Assembly: GCA_964019155.1 (NCBI GenBank)
Contig: OZ025243.1
Location: forward strand, 32,870,028 to 32,934,027
Origin: Osedax fenrisi
Lineage: Eukaryota; Annelida; Polychaeta; Sabellida; Siboglinidae
DNA: 64,000 nucleotides
Direction: 5' to 3'
Below are positions 37,215 to 48,687 of this stretch, in pieces; position 1 is the first letter of the stretch; each line of letters opens with the position of its first letter. The notes under the pieces are model-generated. The model worked only from the letters and a program-made list of their open reading frames with translations. It made no database searches and was not told the origin of the DNA. A program made the position numbers and the translations under genes.

Positions 37215-37780
37215 ATTATATCTGAGGAACACGTAAGGTTTTGGAACGGAATGAGTACGCCGTACTCAGTATACTGAGTATACTCTCGTATAACATCGAA
37301 CATATTACAAATATCAGAACCCTTATAGAAAAGCATCTTGATTCCCATACGAATCTGTTCTATAACTTCATTGATTTCATGAATGCATTTGACAGAGTAT
37401 ATCATATAGGACTGTGGTCAATACTTTAAAAGTGTGATATACATCACGAAATAATTACAATGATTAAAGCTTTATATAGTAACAATTCCAGTTCAGTCTG
37501 GATAGGTAGGTCCTATACCTATCATATATACCTAATCATCATTATAAAAACATAGACAATTCGTTCAAATCAACGGTTAGAGTACATCAATGATGTCTAC
37601 TATTACCTATACCCTTCAATATATTCCTAGATGAAATCATGTGAGAATTCTTAAGTACTTAAGTACAAGATAATCTAACGCCATCAATATCAATATGATG
37701 AATATTATAATTGAACAGCAAGAGATAAGTCTACTGAATACTAGCGAGTTACTTAATCATTTTGTCATGGCGTACGACGT
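37215..37780 (+). pseudogene. LINE reverse transcriptase fragment
   Basis: Reading 37300-37520 gives RTLIEKHLDSHTNLFYNFID, FMNAFDRVYHIGLWSIL, IKALYSNNSSSVW. This matches the RT palm of an invertebrate LINE family (typical FIDFKKAFDRVWHxGLW ... LYxxSxSxV). Farther on, CLLLPIPFNIFLDEIM (about 37590-37640) corresponds to the QGCLLSPxLFNLFLExIM box, with a stop where the glycine is expected. The catalytic FADD block is not found. Fragmentary and inactive. Confidence 0.65.
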
Positions 37781-38099
37781 ACGCCGTACGCCGTACGTAA
37801 GTTAATAATGAGATTTTCTAATATTATATAGAAAATAGTTTACAGTGCGTATCATGTTCTTAATTTATGTAGAGTTGTCAAGGTGAGAGGTTATATTGAA
37901 ACCAAGGGTAGTTATTGATTTATAAGTAGGAATATATGTTAAAAAAGGATGAGTGATTGATAGATGATAACTGGGTCTAGATAGTATAATAGTATCAGTT
38001 TTAGTCATAATTAAGTAAATAGAGTTATGAGAGAACTATTCAGTGAGATCAGTATTACAATTAAACATATACATTTGAATCTGATCATAATCACTATAA

Positions 38100-38109
38100 C
38101 TAGGAAAGT

Positions 38110-38199
<90 letters not shown>

Positions 38200-38281
38200 A
38201 TTATATAAAAGAAAGTCTATTTAATTATATATATATATATTTCTTTTATATAATAGATATATGTGTGTGTGTGTGTGTGTA
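38100..38281. repeat. (CA)n(TA)n / (TA)n(TG)n hairpin microsatellite
   Basis: CACACACA(TA)n ... ATCTATTATATAAAAGAAA on the left mirrors TTTCTTTTATATAATAGATA ...TGTGTGTG on the right, so the whole tract can fold back. Confidence 0.8.
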
Positions 38282-41200
38282 TCTGGTGAGGTAACTCGAG
38301 AACCGGGGTACGTCGCGAAAATATTTTATACCCGATCTTAATAGATTTGCAACAGTATGGTCTTGGTCCGGAAAATTTTTTGAATTTTATACCGCGTACC
38401 CCAGAAAAACCTGAAAAATTGACTTTTTGCCATTAAAATGATTTTTTGTCGTCCAAAATCTTCGGCGTCGCATTTTTGAAATATTTTTTTTACATTTTTT
38501 CGAACTATTTTTTTGAATTTTTTTTGATTTTTTTTTGAAATTTTTGGAAATTTTGGAAATTTTTTGAAATATTTTTGAAATATTTTTGACATTTTTTGAA
38601 ATATTTTTGAAGTTTTTTTTAAATATTTTTAAACATTTTTTTGAAATTTTTTTAAAATATATTTTGTAATATTATTTATATTTTTTGTATTTTAAAAAAT
38701 ATTATTTGAAATAATTTTTTATATTTTTCAAGTATTCGTTGAAATATTATTATTTTAAGATATAATTAAAATATTATAATTATATAATAAATATATAAAT
38801 ATTATAAGATATAATAATATACTTTTTAAAATATTTGTAGAACATTTATAAAAAATATATTTTGTAATATTTGGAAATATTTTTTGTATACTAGGAATAC
38901 AGAATCAGGAATAGCTATAATTAATAAATAATAGATAGGCAAACAATCAAAAATCGATCAACGCAGGGTGCGGTTTGGGTTTTCGATATTTATTAAGTAC
39001 TATTTTGTAATATTGGAAATATGTGTTGTATTTTTTTAAATATTATTTGAAATATTTTTGAAATATTTTTCCACTAATTTTTGAGATATTAATATTTGTA
39101 TAAATTTGTTTGAATTTTAGCAACAATTTATGTTATTGTATATGAAAAGCAGAATCATGAATAGCCATAAATAATAAATAATAGATAGGTAAGCTATCAA
39201 ACAACGAGTAAAGCAAAGTTGGGTACGGCAAGAAATTCCAAATCAGGAATAGTTATAATTAATAAAAAACCGAGCAACGCCGATTTGGAACTGTTTGGGT
39301 TTAGGTTTTCAACATATTTTGGAATATTTGAAATATCTGTTGTATTTTTTGAAATATTTTTTATCTAATTTTTTAAATATTAAAAAAAATATGTTTCTAC
39401 ATATGTTTAATTTTATTTAATTGTATATACTAGAAATCTAGGATCAGGAATAGCTCTAATTAATAAATAATAAATAGGCAAACAATCAAAAACCGATAAA
39501 TGTCGAGTCGAGTACTGTTTGGATTTGGGTTTAGGTTTGAGTTTTCGACATTTTTTTAAAACATATTTTGTAATATTTTAAATATTTTTTGTATTTGTTA
39601 GCAATTATATATTTTAGAATAATCAGGAATAGCTATAATTAATAAAAATAAATAGTCAAACAATCAAAAACCTAGCAACGCCGGGTAGGGTATGACTGCT
39701 AATATGTTGAAATATTTTTTATATTTAAAAAATATTTTTAGACACTTTTTAAAAATATATTTTATAATATTTTAAAGTATTTTTGTATTTTTGTATTTTT
39801 ACAAAATATTTTACGAATAAGTCTTAAAAAGAACAACGCTAGATCTACATCGGATACAGTTAGATTTATTAAATATTAGTTAGAAGACAACAATTAAAGA
39901 ATAGCTATGCATAATTAGGAATAACTATAATTAATAATTGATAGGCAAATAATAAAAAAACGAGCAACGTCGGGTTGGGTTCGGCAAACAATTCTAAATC
40001 AGGAATAGTTATAATTAATAAGGTATAGATAGGCATATAATTAAAAACCGATCAACGCCGTTTTGGGACGGTTTGGGTTTTCAACATATTTTGTAATATT
40101 TGAAATATTTGTTGTATTTTTTAAAATATTTTTTGAAATATTATAAACAATATTTTTCAATATTTGTTTGTATTTTAAATAAACTTTATTTAATTGTATA
40201 TACTAGAAATATAGAATCAGAAATTGCCCTAATTAATAAATAATAAATAATAGATAGGCAAACAAACAAAAACCAAGAAATGCCGGGTCGGGTATGGTTT
40301 GTTTTTAAAACATATTTTGTAATATTTTATATATTTTTTTGCAATTTTTAGCAATTATATATTTTAGAATAATCAGGAATAGCTATAATTAATAAAAAAA
40401 ATTAATAGGCATTAAAAATCAGGTATGGCTACTAATATGTTGAAATATTTTTTATATTTCTTAAATATTTTTAGACACTTTTTAAAAATATATTTTGTAA
40501 TATTTTAAATTATTATTTGTAATCTTACCAAATATTTTACAAATAATCTTAAAAACGAACAACGCTGAGTCTACATCGGATACAGTTAGAATTAGTAAAT
40601 ATTAGTTAGAAGAAAACAATTAAATATTAGCTAAGTATAATCAGGAATAGCTACAATTAATAGCAAATAATCAAAAACCTAGCAACGCAGGGTAGTGTAC
40701 GGTTTGTGTTTGGGTTTAGGTTTGGGTTTTAGACATTTTTTTAAAACATATTTTTTAATATTTGAAATATTTGTTGTATTTTTTAACATATTATTTGAAA
40801 ATGTTTTCTACTTTGTTTTGTATGTCAGCTAACATTTATTTTATTATATATATCAATTAAGAATCAGGAATAGCTATAATTAATATATAATATATAGGAA
40901 AATAATCAAAACCGAGCAACGCCGGGTCGGGTACGGCTATTTTTTGAAATATTTTAAAAAATTTTTTTTCAAATATTTTAAAACATTTTTTTGAAATATT
41001 TGTAAACATTTTTGTGGACATTTTTTTGAAATATTTTTTTATATTTTTCAACTAATCTTTGAAATATTATTATTTTAAGATATAATTAAAATATTATAAT
41101 TATATAATAAATATATAAATATTATAAGATATAAATATTATACTTTTTAAAATATTTGTAGAAAATTTATAAAAAATATATTTTGTAGCAATACAGAAAT

Positions 41201-43070
41201 ACAGAATCAGAAATAGCTATAATTAATAAATAATAAATGGGCAACAACAATCAAAAATCAAAAATCTAGCAATGCAGGGTGCAGTTTGAGTTTTCGACAT
41301 TTTTTAAGTAATATTTTGTAATATCGGAAATATGTGTTGTATTTTTAAAAATATTTTGTGAAATATTTTTGAAATATTTTTCCACTAATTTTTGAGATAT
41401 TAATATTTGTATAAATTTGTTTGAATTTTAGCAACAATTTATGTTAGTGTATATGAAAAGCAGAATTTTGAATAGCCATAATTAATAAATAATAGATAGG
41501 TAAACTATCAAACAACAAGTAAAGCAAAGTTGGGTACGGCAAGAAATTCCAAATAAGGAATAGTTATAATTAATAAATGATAGATAGACAAATAATAAAA
41601 AAACGAGCAACGACGATTTGGAACTGTTTGGGTTCAGGTTTTCAACATATTTTGGATTATTTGAAATATCTGTTGTATTTTTTGAAATATTTTGTCACTA
41701 ATTTTTTAAATATTAAAAAAAATATGTTTCCACATTTGTTTGTATTTTAGATAAACTTTATTTAATTGTATATACTAGAAATGTAGGATCAGAAATAGCT
41801 CTAATTAATAAATAATAAATAGGCAAATAATCAAAAACCGATAAATATCGAGTCGGATACTGTTTGGATTTGGGTTTAGGTTTGAGTTTTCGACATTTTT
41901 TTAAAACATATTTTATAATATTTTAAATATTTTTTGTATTTTTTAGCAATTATATATTTTAGAATAATCAGGAATAGCTATAATTAATAAAAATAGTCAA
42001 ACAATCAAAAACCTAGCAACGCCGGGTAGGGTATGGCTACTAATATGTTGAAATATTTTTTATATTTAAAAAATATTTTTAGACACTTTTTAAAAATATA
42101 TTTTATAATATTTTAAATTATTTTTTGTATTTTTACAAAATATTTTACGAATAAATCTAAAAAAGAACAACGCTAGATATACATCGGATACAGTTAGATT
42201 TATTAAATATTAGTTAGAAGACTAACAATTAAAGATTAGCTATGCATAATTAGGAATAGCTATAATTAATAATTGATAGGCAAATAATTAAAAACCGAGA
42301 AACGTCGTGTTGGGTAAGGCAAAAAATTTAAAATCAGGAATTGTTATAATTAATAAATAATAGATAGGAAAACAATCAAAAACCTAGCAACGCCGTGTCA
42401 GGACGGTGTGGGTTTTGGTTTTAGACATTTTTTTAAAACATATTTTATAATAATTGAAATATTAGTTGTTATATATTATTAGAATTAGTAATAGCTATAA
42501 TTAATAAATAATAATTGGCAAAAAATCAAAAACCGAGCAACGCCAGGTCGGGTACGGTTTGGGTTTAGGTTTGGGTTTTCGACATCTTTTTAAAACATAT
42601 TTTGTAATATTCAAAATATTTATTGTATTTTTTAATATATTTTTTGAAATATTTTTCTACTAATTTTTTAATTATTAAAATATTTTTCTACATTTGTTTG
42701 TATTTCAGCTAACATTTATTTAATTGTATATATAACAATGAAGAATCAGGAACAGCTATAATTAATAAATAATAGATAGGCAAACAATCAATATCCGAGC
42801 AACGCCGGTTTGGGTACGGTTTGGGTTTAAGTTTGGGTTTTAGACATTTTTTAAAACATATTTTGTAATATTTGTTGCATTTTTTAATATATTTCCACTA
42901 ATTTTTTAAATATTTTTCTATATTTTGTTTGTATTTTAGCTAACATTTATTTTATTGTATATATAGCAATGCATAATCATGAATAGGTATATAATATATC
43001 TATAATTAATAAATAATAGATAATAGGCAAATATTCAAAAACCGAGCAACGCCGGGTCGGGTACGGCTAG
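38282..43070 (+). mobile_element. Non-autonomous Helitron with internal 3'-end array
   Basis: The right end reads GAGCAACGCCGGGTCGGG, then TACGGCTAG (CTAG at 43067-43070), followed by T. The GC-rich ACGCCGGG hairpin-like block a few bases before CTAG is the usual Helitron 3' signature in animals. The left end begins TCTGGTGAGG at 38282 after an A. The element would therefore sit between A and T, as Helitrons do, with no target duplication. The interior is a long series of units resembling the 3' end: TCAGGAATAGCTATAATTAA, TAATAGATAGGCAAACAATC, the GAGCAACGCCGGG block, then TTTGGGTTTTCGACATTTTT in place of CTAG. No Rep/helicase coding sequence is visible. Confidence 0.6.
38739..43070 (+). repeat. 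~250-320-bp repeat array with ~2.3-kb higher-order period
   Basis: About 16-18 diverged units. Distinctive units recur at a distance of about 2.32 kb: the TTATTATTTTAAGATATAAT block at about 38742 and 41060, ACATCGGATACAGTTAGATT at about 39848 and 42171, and ATAAATGTCGAGTCGAG / ATAAATATCGAGTCGGA at about 39497 and 41841. A whole block of units was thus duplicated after the array had formed. Lysine/phenylalanine-rich reading frames inside (38338-38592, 40857-41051, minus) are artefacts. Confidence 0.8.
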
Positions 43071-43412
43071 TATATATATATATGTAGATCATCTACATAA
43101 ATATGGTAGTGAATATTAGGATATTTGCGAAATAATTATTTTATAGGAAGAATATAAATAATGAACAATATAGGACAAATAACATAGCCCTAATATGGAA
43201 AACCATGTTAACATAATAAGGAGATAACGATTACGAAGATTTAATTTTCAGCGAAGAGGTTCTAAATGAAATAAAATAAATAAACCAACTGATGACTTGA
43301 CCGTGTATACCAATTTTATTAATTTGTATGTTGAAAGTAAATAATATTGTGATTGAGAATATCACTAGTTATATCACTAGTGAAATCAATAGTTTACTTA
43401 TCATTGAGTTAT
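43071..43412. other. Spacer, nothing firmly recognised
   Basis: Moderately complex sequence. A plus-strand reading around 43225-43270 (EDLIFSEEVLNEIK) is vaguely LINE-like but too short to call. Confidence 0.3.
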
Positions 43413-43420
43413 CTTATTAT

Positions 43421-43573
43421 TAGGGGCGCTTGGAAGATTTTGTATGTTGGGGGACCAACCAATCAAAATAAATGTTTTGGTAAAAGTGGGAGGAGGGACC
43501 TACACATAGGAGGTCCCCCTAGATTTTAAAGTGGGGGGACATATCCCCCATCCCCCTTGTTGCAGCGCCCCTA
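43421..43573. mobile_element. 153-bp hAT-type MITE with 8-bp TSD
   Basis: The ends are TAGGGGCGCT and AGCGCCCCTA, a 10-bp perfect inverted repeat. The flanks CTTATTAT (43413-43420) and CTTATTAT (43574-43581) are an exact 8-bp target duplication. The interior is G/C-rich for this genome, with GGGGGACC/GGTCCCCC and GGGGGGACAT/ATCCCCCATC pairs. Size, TIR style and 8-bp duplication fit a hAT MITE. Confidence 0.85.
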
Positions 43574-43739
43574 CTTATTATACAATTAGTATACAATAAC
43601 TTAAATTATTATACGTTTAATAATTATAATAGCTTAATAATAATTGTCATATACAGGATCCTATCATCGGAAGTAATTAAGTAATTTTTGAAAAATAATT
43701 TATTAGTAGGTATACCTACTATAAACCTATATGTTTATA

Positions 43740-44245
43740 TATGAAGATATTATGTGCCATGGGTACATACTATATAATGAAGACATTATGTACAAGAGGT
43801 ACATATCATCTACATAACTCGATGTAGATTATATGCTGATATTGTGTGCCACGGGTACATAATTTAATGAAGAAAGTATGTACCAACTTTACATATCATC
43901 TACATAACTATATGTAGATTATATGTTGATATTATGTGCCACGGGTATATAATATATAATGAAGAAATTATGTACCAACTTTACATATCATCTACATAAC
44001 TATATGTAGATTATATGTTGATATTGTGTGCCACGGGTACATAATATATAATGAAGAAATTATGTACCAAGTGTACATATCATCTACATAACTCTATGTA
44101 GATTATATGCTGATATTGTGTGCCACGGGTACATCATTTTATTATGTACATGATATACGTAGAAACTACATATAAAATACATATATCATAAACATAGTAA
44201 ATATTATGTAGATAAACTATGTAGATACAGCGAAAATTGTTTGTA
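43740..44245. repeat. ~90-bp TACATA-rich tandem repeat
   Basis: About five copies of a unit with GTAGATTATATGCTGATATT, GTGTGCCACGGGTACATA, ATGAAGAAATTATGTACCAA and CATATCATCTACATAACT. It ends with AAATTGTTTGTAGGGC (44231-44245), the inverse of the motif that opens the 21.26-kb array. Confidence 0.8.
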
Positions 44246-44272
44246 GGGCAGTAGTTCGCTACATCTTCTGAG

Positions 44273-44273
<1 letters not shown>

Positions 44274-44334
<61 letters not shown>

Positions 44335-44540
44335 ATGTATGCGTTTGTATGTGTAATTATAATTATAATATGTTATGTAAACACTTACATATATAAAACA
44401 TATATAAAAAGTATATAGACAATGTAAAAAAATAAGCAGAAATACAGTTGCTATTATAATAATAATAAAATAATAATATATAGTTTATTAGGTAAACAAA
44501 AAATAAATATATAAACAAAAATAATAAAGAAAAAATAGAT
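44274..44540. other. (TA)n microsatellite and A-rich spacer
   Basis: (TA)n from about 44274 to 44321, then TGTGTG and A-rich sequence up to the 3' end of the LINE. Confidence 0.6.
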
Positions 44541-44886
44541 AAAAATTGAAACCCAAAACGTCATGGTACAAAAATTAACAATAGGTTTATAATTAATAAA
44601 AAAAACGCCTTGGTTTATGCATGCCGAACATAAGATATATGAATATTATATGCAAATATGAGCATATTATATGAATTAAAATGAAAACAACATAAAAGAA
44701 AATCAGAACTCTCATCTCCACCATAAAGATAACACCGATTAAGATCGGAGGTCTCGGGTTAGAGGTTGGATAACCCATATGAGGTGGATCAGGCCCCAAG
44801 GGTTGGTCATTCCCTTAATGTAGTGGTGTTGACATATCCTGACATCAAAACCAGCATAATCAATACAGTTAATTAGATAATTCTGT

Positions 44887-47670
44887 TCATCTAATTATAC
44901 TACGAATCATTAAGGCTTTAAAAGAAGAAACAGTTTCACATTGTAATATCAGATCGGGTAGTTTGTTCCAATCTGAAGATATTCTATTACCAAAGTAGTT
45001 GAATAGTGGTTTGGTCCTTGATTTCATTCTCCTTATCTTTATTGACGGGCCCCTGCTAGATGATACGTATGTACTCATAATGTCCGACACCGGCACATCA
45101 ACGAATCATTTGATGAGTTTATAAGCCAGAGTAAGATCGGCAATAGTTCTGCGTTGGGAGAGTGAATGTAAATTTAAGAAATTTAATCGATCAGAATAAT
45201 TTAAATATGATAAATTACAACGATAAAATAATTTTTTAGTAAAATTTCTTTGCACTTTTTCAAGTAAGTCATTATACCCAATATAGTTAGAATGAGGATT
45301 CCATACAGAAAAACCATACTCTAGAATTGGTCGTATATATGTTAAGTATGCACATACTAAAGGAGAGTACTGGTTAGTTATGAAAGATCTAAATATCATA
45401 TTCGATATTCTATATGCTTTAGAACATATTTCAGATATATGAGTATAAATTTTTAGATTATCTGTGAATATTATACCAAGATCTTTATAATATGTACAAT
45501 ATTTTAATAAATTATCATTAAGATAATAATTTGATTTGTTGATACAATTACCAATACGCATAACTTTACATTTGGACGTTGCTAGTTCAAGTTGCCAAGT
45601 TGACATCCATTTATCAATATTGGCAAGTGTTAGTTGAAGACGTATATCATCAGATGACTGTAGAATATGGCCAATGTTTGCATAATCAGCAAATAGACAG
45701 GTATATGAAGGTTTCTCCACACAGTCGGGAAGGTCATTAATGTATATTAGAAATAAAATTGGTCCTAATACAGAACCTTGTGGAACACCTGAAATTACCT
45801 TTTGGGGTTTAGACATATTGTTATCAATTTTAACGCTTTGAATTCTGTTAAATAGGTAAGATTTAATCCATTTCAGGACATCTCCTTGTATACCAATATT
45901 AAATAGTTTATGGAGTAATAATTTATGCGATACCTTGTCAAAGGCCTTAGCCATATCAATATAGATAATATCCGAAGATTTAGAGTTATCTTTAGCTTTA
46001 AATATGTCTCGATAAAATTTTAATAACTGAAGATCAGTTGATCTACCCGAAAGAAAACCGTATTGATTATCATTAATTAGATTATTATCTCGAAGGAAGT
46101 AAATTAAATGGTTAGATAGAATTTTTTCAAAGAGTATCAAATAACTCGGTAAGATACTAATTGGTCTATAATTTTCAGCTAGTGTTGGGTCACCTTTCTT
46201 ATATATAGGTGTAATGTAGGAATGTTTCCATAAATCTGGGCAATAGCCTTCCTTAAGGAAACGACTATAAATTATGGATAAAGGTTCACATAACTCAAAT
46301 GAGAGAATTGTTAATACCCCTTTCGGTAGACCATCTGAAGAATTATTAAACTTGTTAGGTAAAAAACAAAGAAATGTTCTAATAGTGTCAGGTGATAAAG
46401 GAAATGATTCAAATGTGTTTTTAAAAATTATGGATGGTATATTCGGTACAGGTGATGTATTATTATTAAATACAGAATTAAACTGTAAGGATAAACATTC
46501 CAGAATATCAGAGTGATTTGTTATAATAGAACCATCTGAGTTTGATCTGAGAACAGACAAAGGTTTATTCGACTTAAGTTTGGAATTGATATATTTAAAA
46601 AAAGAAGATTTATCATTAGAATTAAGAGCATGTTCTTCAGTTTTTATATTATAAAGTTTAATTTCTGAATAAAGTTTAAATTGCAAACTCCGCCATTTTA
46701 CATAATAAGATGGGATAGATTTAGATAAACTATGACACTTTTTACATTTATTGATTAGTTTTTTGATATGTAGGGGGTGTATAAACTGAACCCTTTTAGT
46801 AACGGGTGTAAATTTTGAAATTATACAATTTACGGTAGAAATAAATATATCAAGTAAAGAGGAACAATTTATTTAATAATTTAACACTACTGGCCAGTCA
46901 ATTGTAGACAGTTCCAATTTTATTAGATCAAAATTAGCCTTGTTAAAATTTAATTTAGGTACAATTGTTTTACAGTTATAATTACTACTAATTTTATTAT
47001 AGATAATTGATGATGATATTGCTAAATGGTCACTTATAAAGTTATGATATTCTAAAGGATTAATTGCTTGGATATTAGATAAAATCATTTTATTATTAGT
47101 AAGTATAATATCTAATAAATTGAATTGACGAGTATTGAAATTAACAAGTTGGTTTAAGGCATATTTTTGTGAGAAATTTAAAAAATATTTGTCAATTGTT
47201 GTTTGAGACGTACGATTAAACCAATCAATTCTCGGGAGATTTAGGTCTCCATAAAAAATAGTTGATTCCGGAGTATCAATAATCCTAGACACTAAATTAC
47301 ATACTAATATTGTATTCTCGTAGTTCATTGATGGCGGTCTGTAGAAAATACATAATCTAAAATGTAATACATTGATACAGATTAATTCAAAAGTGTTATT
47401 AGGTAAATTAATTTGATAAGTATTATAATGCATATTTACATAAACAAGAATTACACCACCATGGGTATTAGTATTCCTATCTAAGCGGTATAACGTATAT
47501 TTGTCATTAGGATTTAATAATGAATTGAATATATTTTTATTCAGCCAGGTTTCTGTAAATATTAGGATATCATAAATATTACTATTAAGGAGGGATATGA
47601 GCATTGGTAGCTTGTTGCATATACTACGTGCATTACAATAGTAAACCTTAATAAATAACGATTCTGTACA
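44887..47670 (-). pseudogene. LINE ORF2: endonuclease-reverse transcriptase
   Basis: The endonuclease begins KVYYCNARSICNKLPMLISL and has FTETWLN (catalytic Glu), RLDRNTNTHGGVILVY, IFYGDLNLPRIDW, LLDIILTNN and the catalytic SDH (FISDHLAISS). A TAA at 46873-46875 separates it from the RT, but the frame stays open after it (VKWRSLQFKLYSE). RT motifs follow: ITPIYKKGDPTLAENYRPIS, NDNQYGFLSGRSTDLQLLKF, IDMAKAFDKVSHKLLL, SGVPQGSVLGPILFLIYIND. The active site reads FADYA where FADD is required (Tyr codon at 45682-45684), so the RT would be dead. A TGA at 45106-45108 interrupts the C-terminal part. That part ends NYFGNRISSDWNKLPD, the usual WNxLP box. About 900 codons. Confidence 0.85.
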
Positions 47671-47679
47671 GGGTTTTAG

Positions 47680-48482
47680 TCAATTATTATTACTAGAAGT
47701 GAACGAATTTTTCCATTTGGAAAATCCTGCTTCTGAATATTTAACTTCACAATCCCAATTAATAGTTGTTTTATCATTATTAATAGTAAATGATCTAAGT
47801 TCATATTCAAGATTTCGATTATTAAAAACACATTTTATATTTCCGGGTATAGTTTTGGCACCGGCAATTAGAATTCTATGAGTAAGTCTATCCTCAAAAC
47901 TTTGATCAGGTCTAATAAAAACTTTCGGGTATTTTTTATATTTATCAACTTTATTCGAAAAGTTTTTCATTATTGATTTAACTGTATGAATACTATTAGA
48001 TATCGAAAGTTTATGAATAGATATATTATCAGAATTGATTTTAGCAAATTATCTGTGGATTCCTCTAACAGACCAAAAATAACACAAGTTTTATTATACC
48101 TATCAGAAATGGCCATTTGTTTAGTTATTGATTTTGCAAGATCTTTACTATTAAGTGCTTCAGCGTATGATTTCACAGATGATAGACTAGTTATATCAGT
48201 TTTTAATGATTGGATTAGCTTAGCATTACTCTGAATCATGTCAATACATTTATCAATACCCTTATTTTGATTAGGTGACATAGTACATTGTTTACAAGTA
48301 AAATTAAAAAAAGGTGAATTAAACATCTCAATTAAATATTTCGGAGGAGAAATATTATTTGGACATTTAGATTTAGTTAACTTAGCATCATGAAAGCATA
48401 CATAGTGTAATCTATTGTTACATGTAATGCAACTAACATAATTATCAGCACAATTTGTGGTACAATTCAGGCAAAATGACAT
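47680..48482 (-). pseudogene. LINE ORF1 protein with PHD-like zinc finger
   Basis: The likely start is MSFCLNC at 48482; the frame is open further upstream, but the zinc finger starts here. The N-terminal cysteine/histidine pattern (CLNCTTNCADNYVSCITC, LHYVCFH, FTCKQC) resembles the PHD-like finger of CR1/Jockey-group ORF1 proteins, which bind nucleic acid or chromatin. A frameshift near 48035-48045 breaks the reading after EESTDNLLK. The other frame continues into KNFSNKVDKYKKYPKVFIRP, SFEDRLTHRILIAG, a C-terminal block of the RNA-binding part. It ends at 47680, close to the ORF2 start. Confidence 0.7.
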
Positions 48483-48548
48483 TGTAATAGAAAATAATAT
48501 GGTTCTATAATAATTATATATTGAATTCAATGCATGTACATTGTACAC

Positions 48549-48649
48549 CTATAAATATATTTATATATACATATATAAATGTACTAACATACAAGAATAT
48601 ATGGATTTATATGTACTATATGTTGATAAATAAGAATAATAGAATAATG

Positions 48650-48687
<38 letters not shown>

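Larger units (their letters stand above)
44540..48545 (-). mobile_element. Nearly full-length CR1/Jockey-like LINE
   Basis: About 4.0 kb, with ORF1 (47680-48482), ORF2 (44887-47670) and a 3' UTR of about 300 bp. The 3' UTR contains GGCCTGATCCACCTCATATG and GGGTTATCCAACC, like the 3' UTRs of this group. ORF1 ends (stop at 47680) just before the ORF2 endonuclease starts. It has few disabling changes: one ORF1 frameshift, two in-frame stops in ORF2 and one RT active-site substitution. It is therefore the youngest LINE in the window. The 5' end and target duplication could not be fixed. Confidence 0.85.

Noticed and set aside
38338..38592. 84-codon Lys/Phe-rich open frame (-) and the similar one at 40857-41051
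   Set aside because: Translations of TTTTTGAAATATT repeats inside the Helitron-like array.
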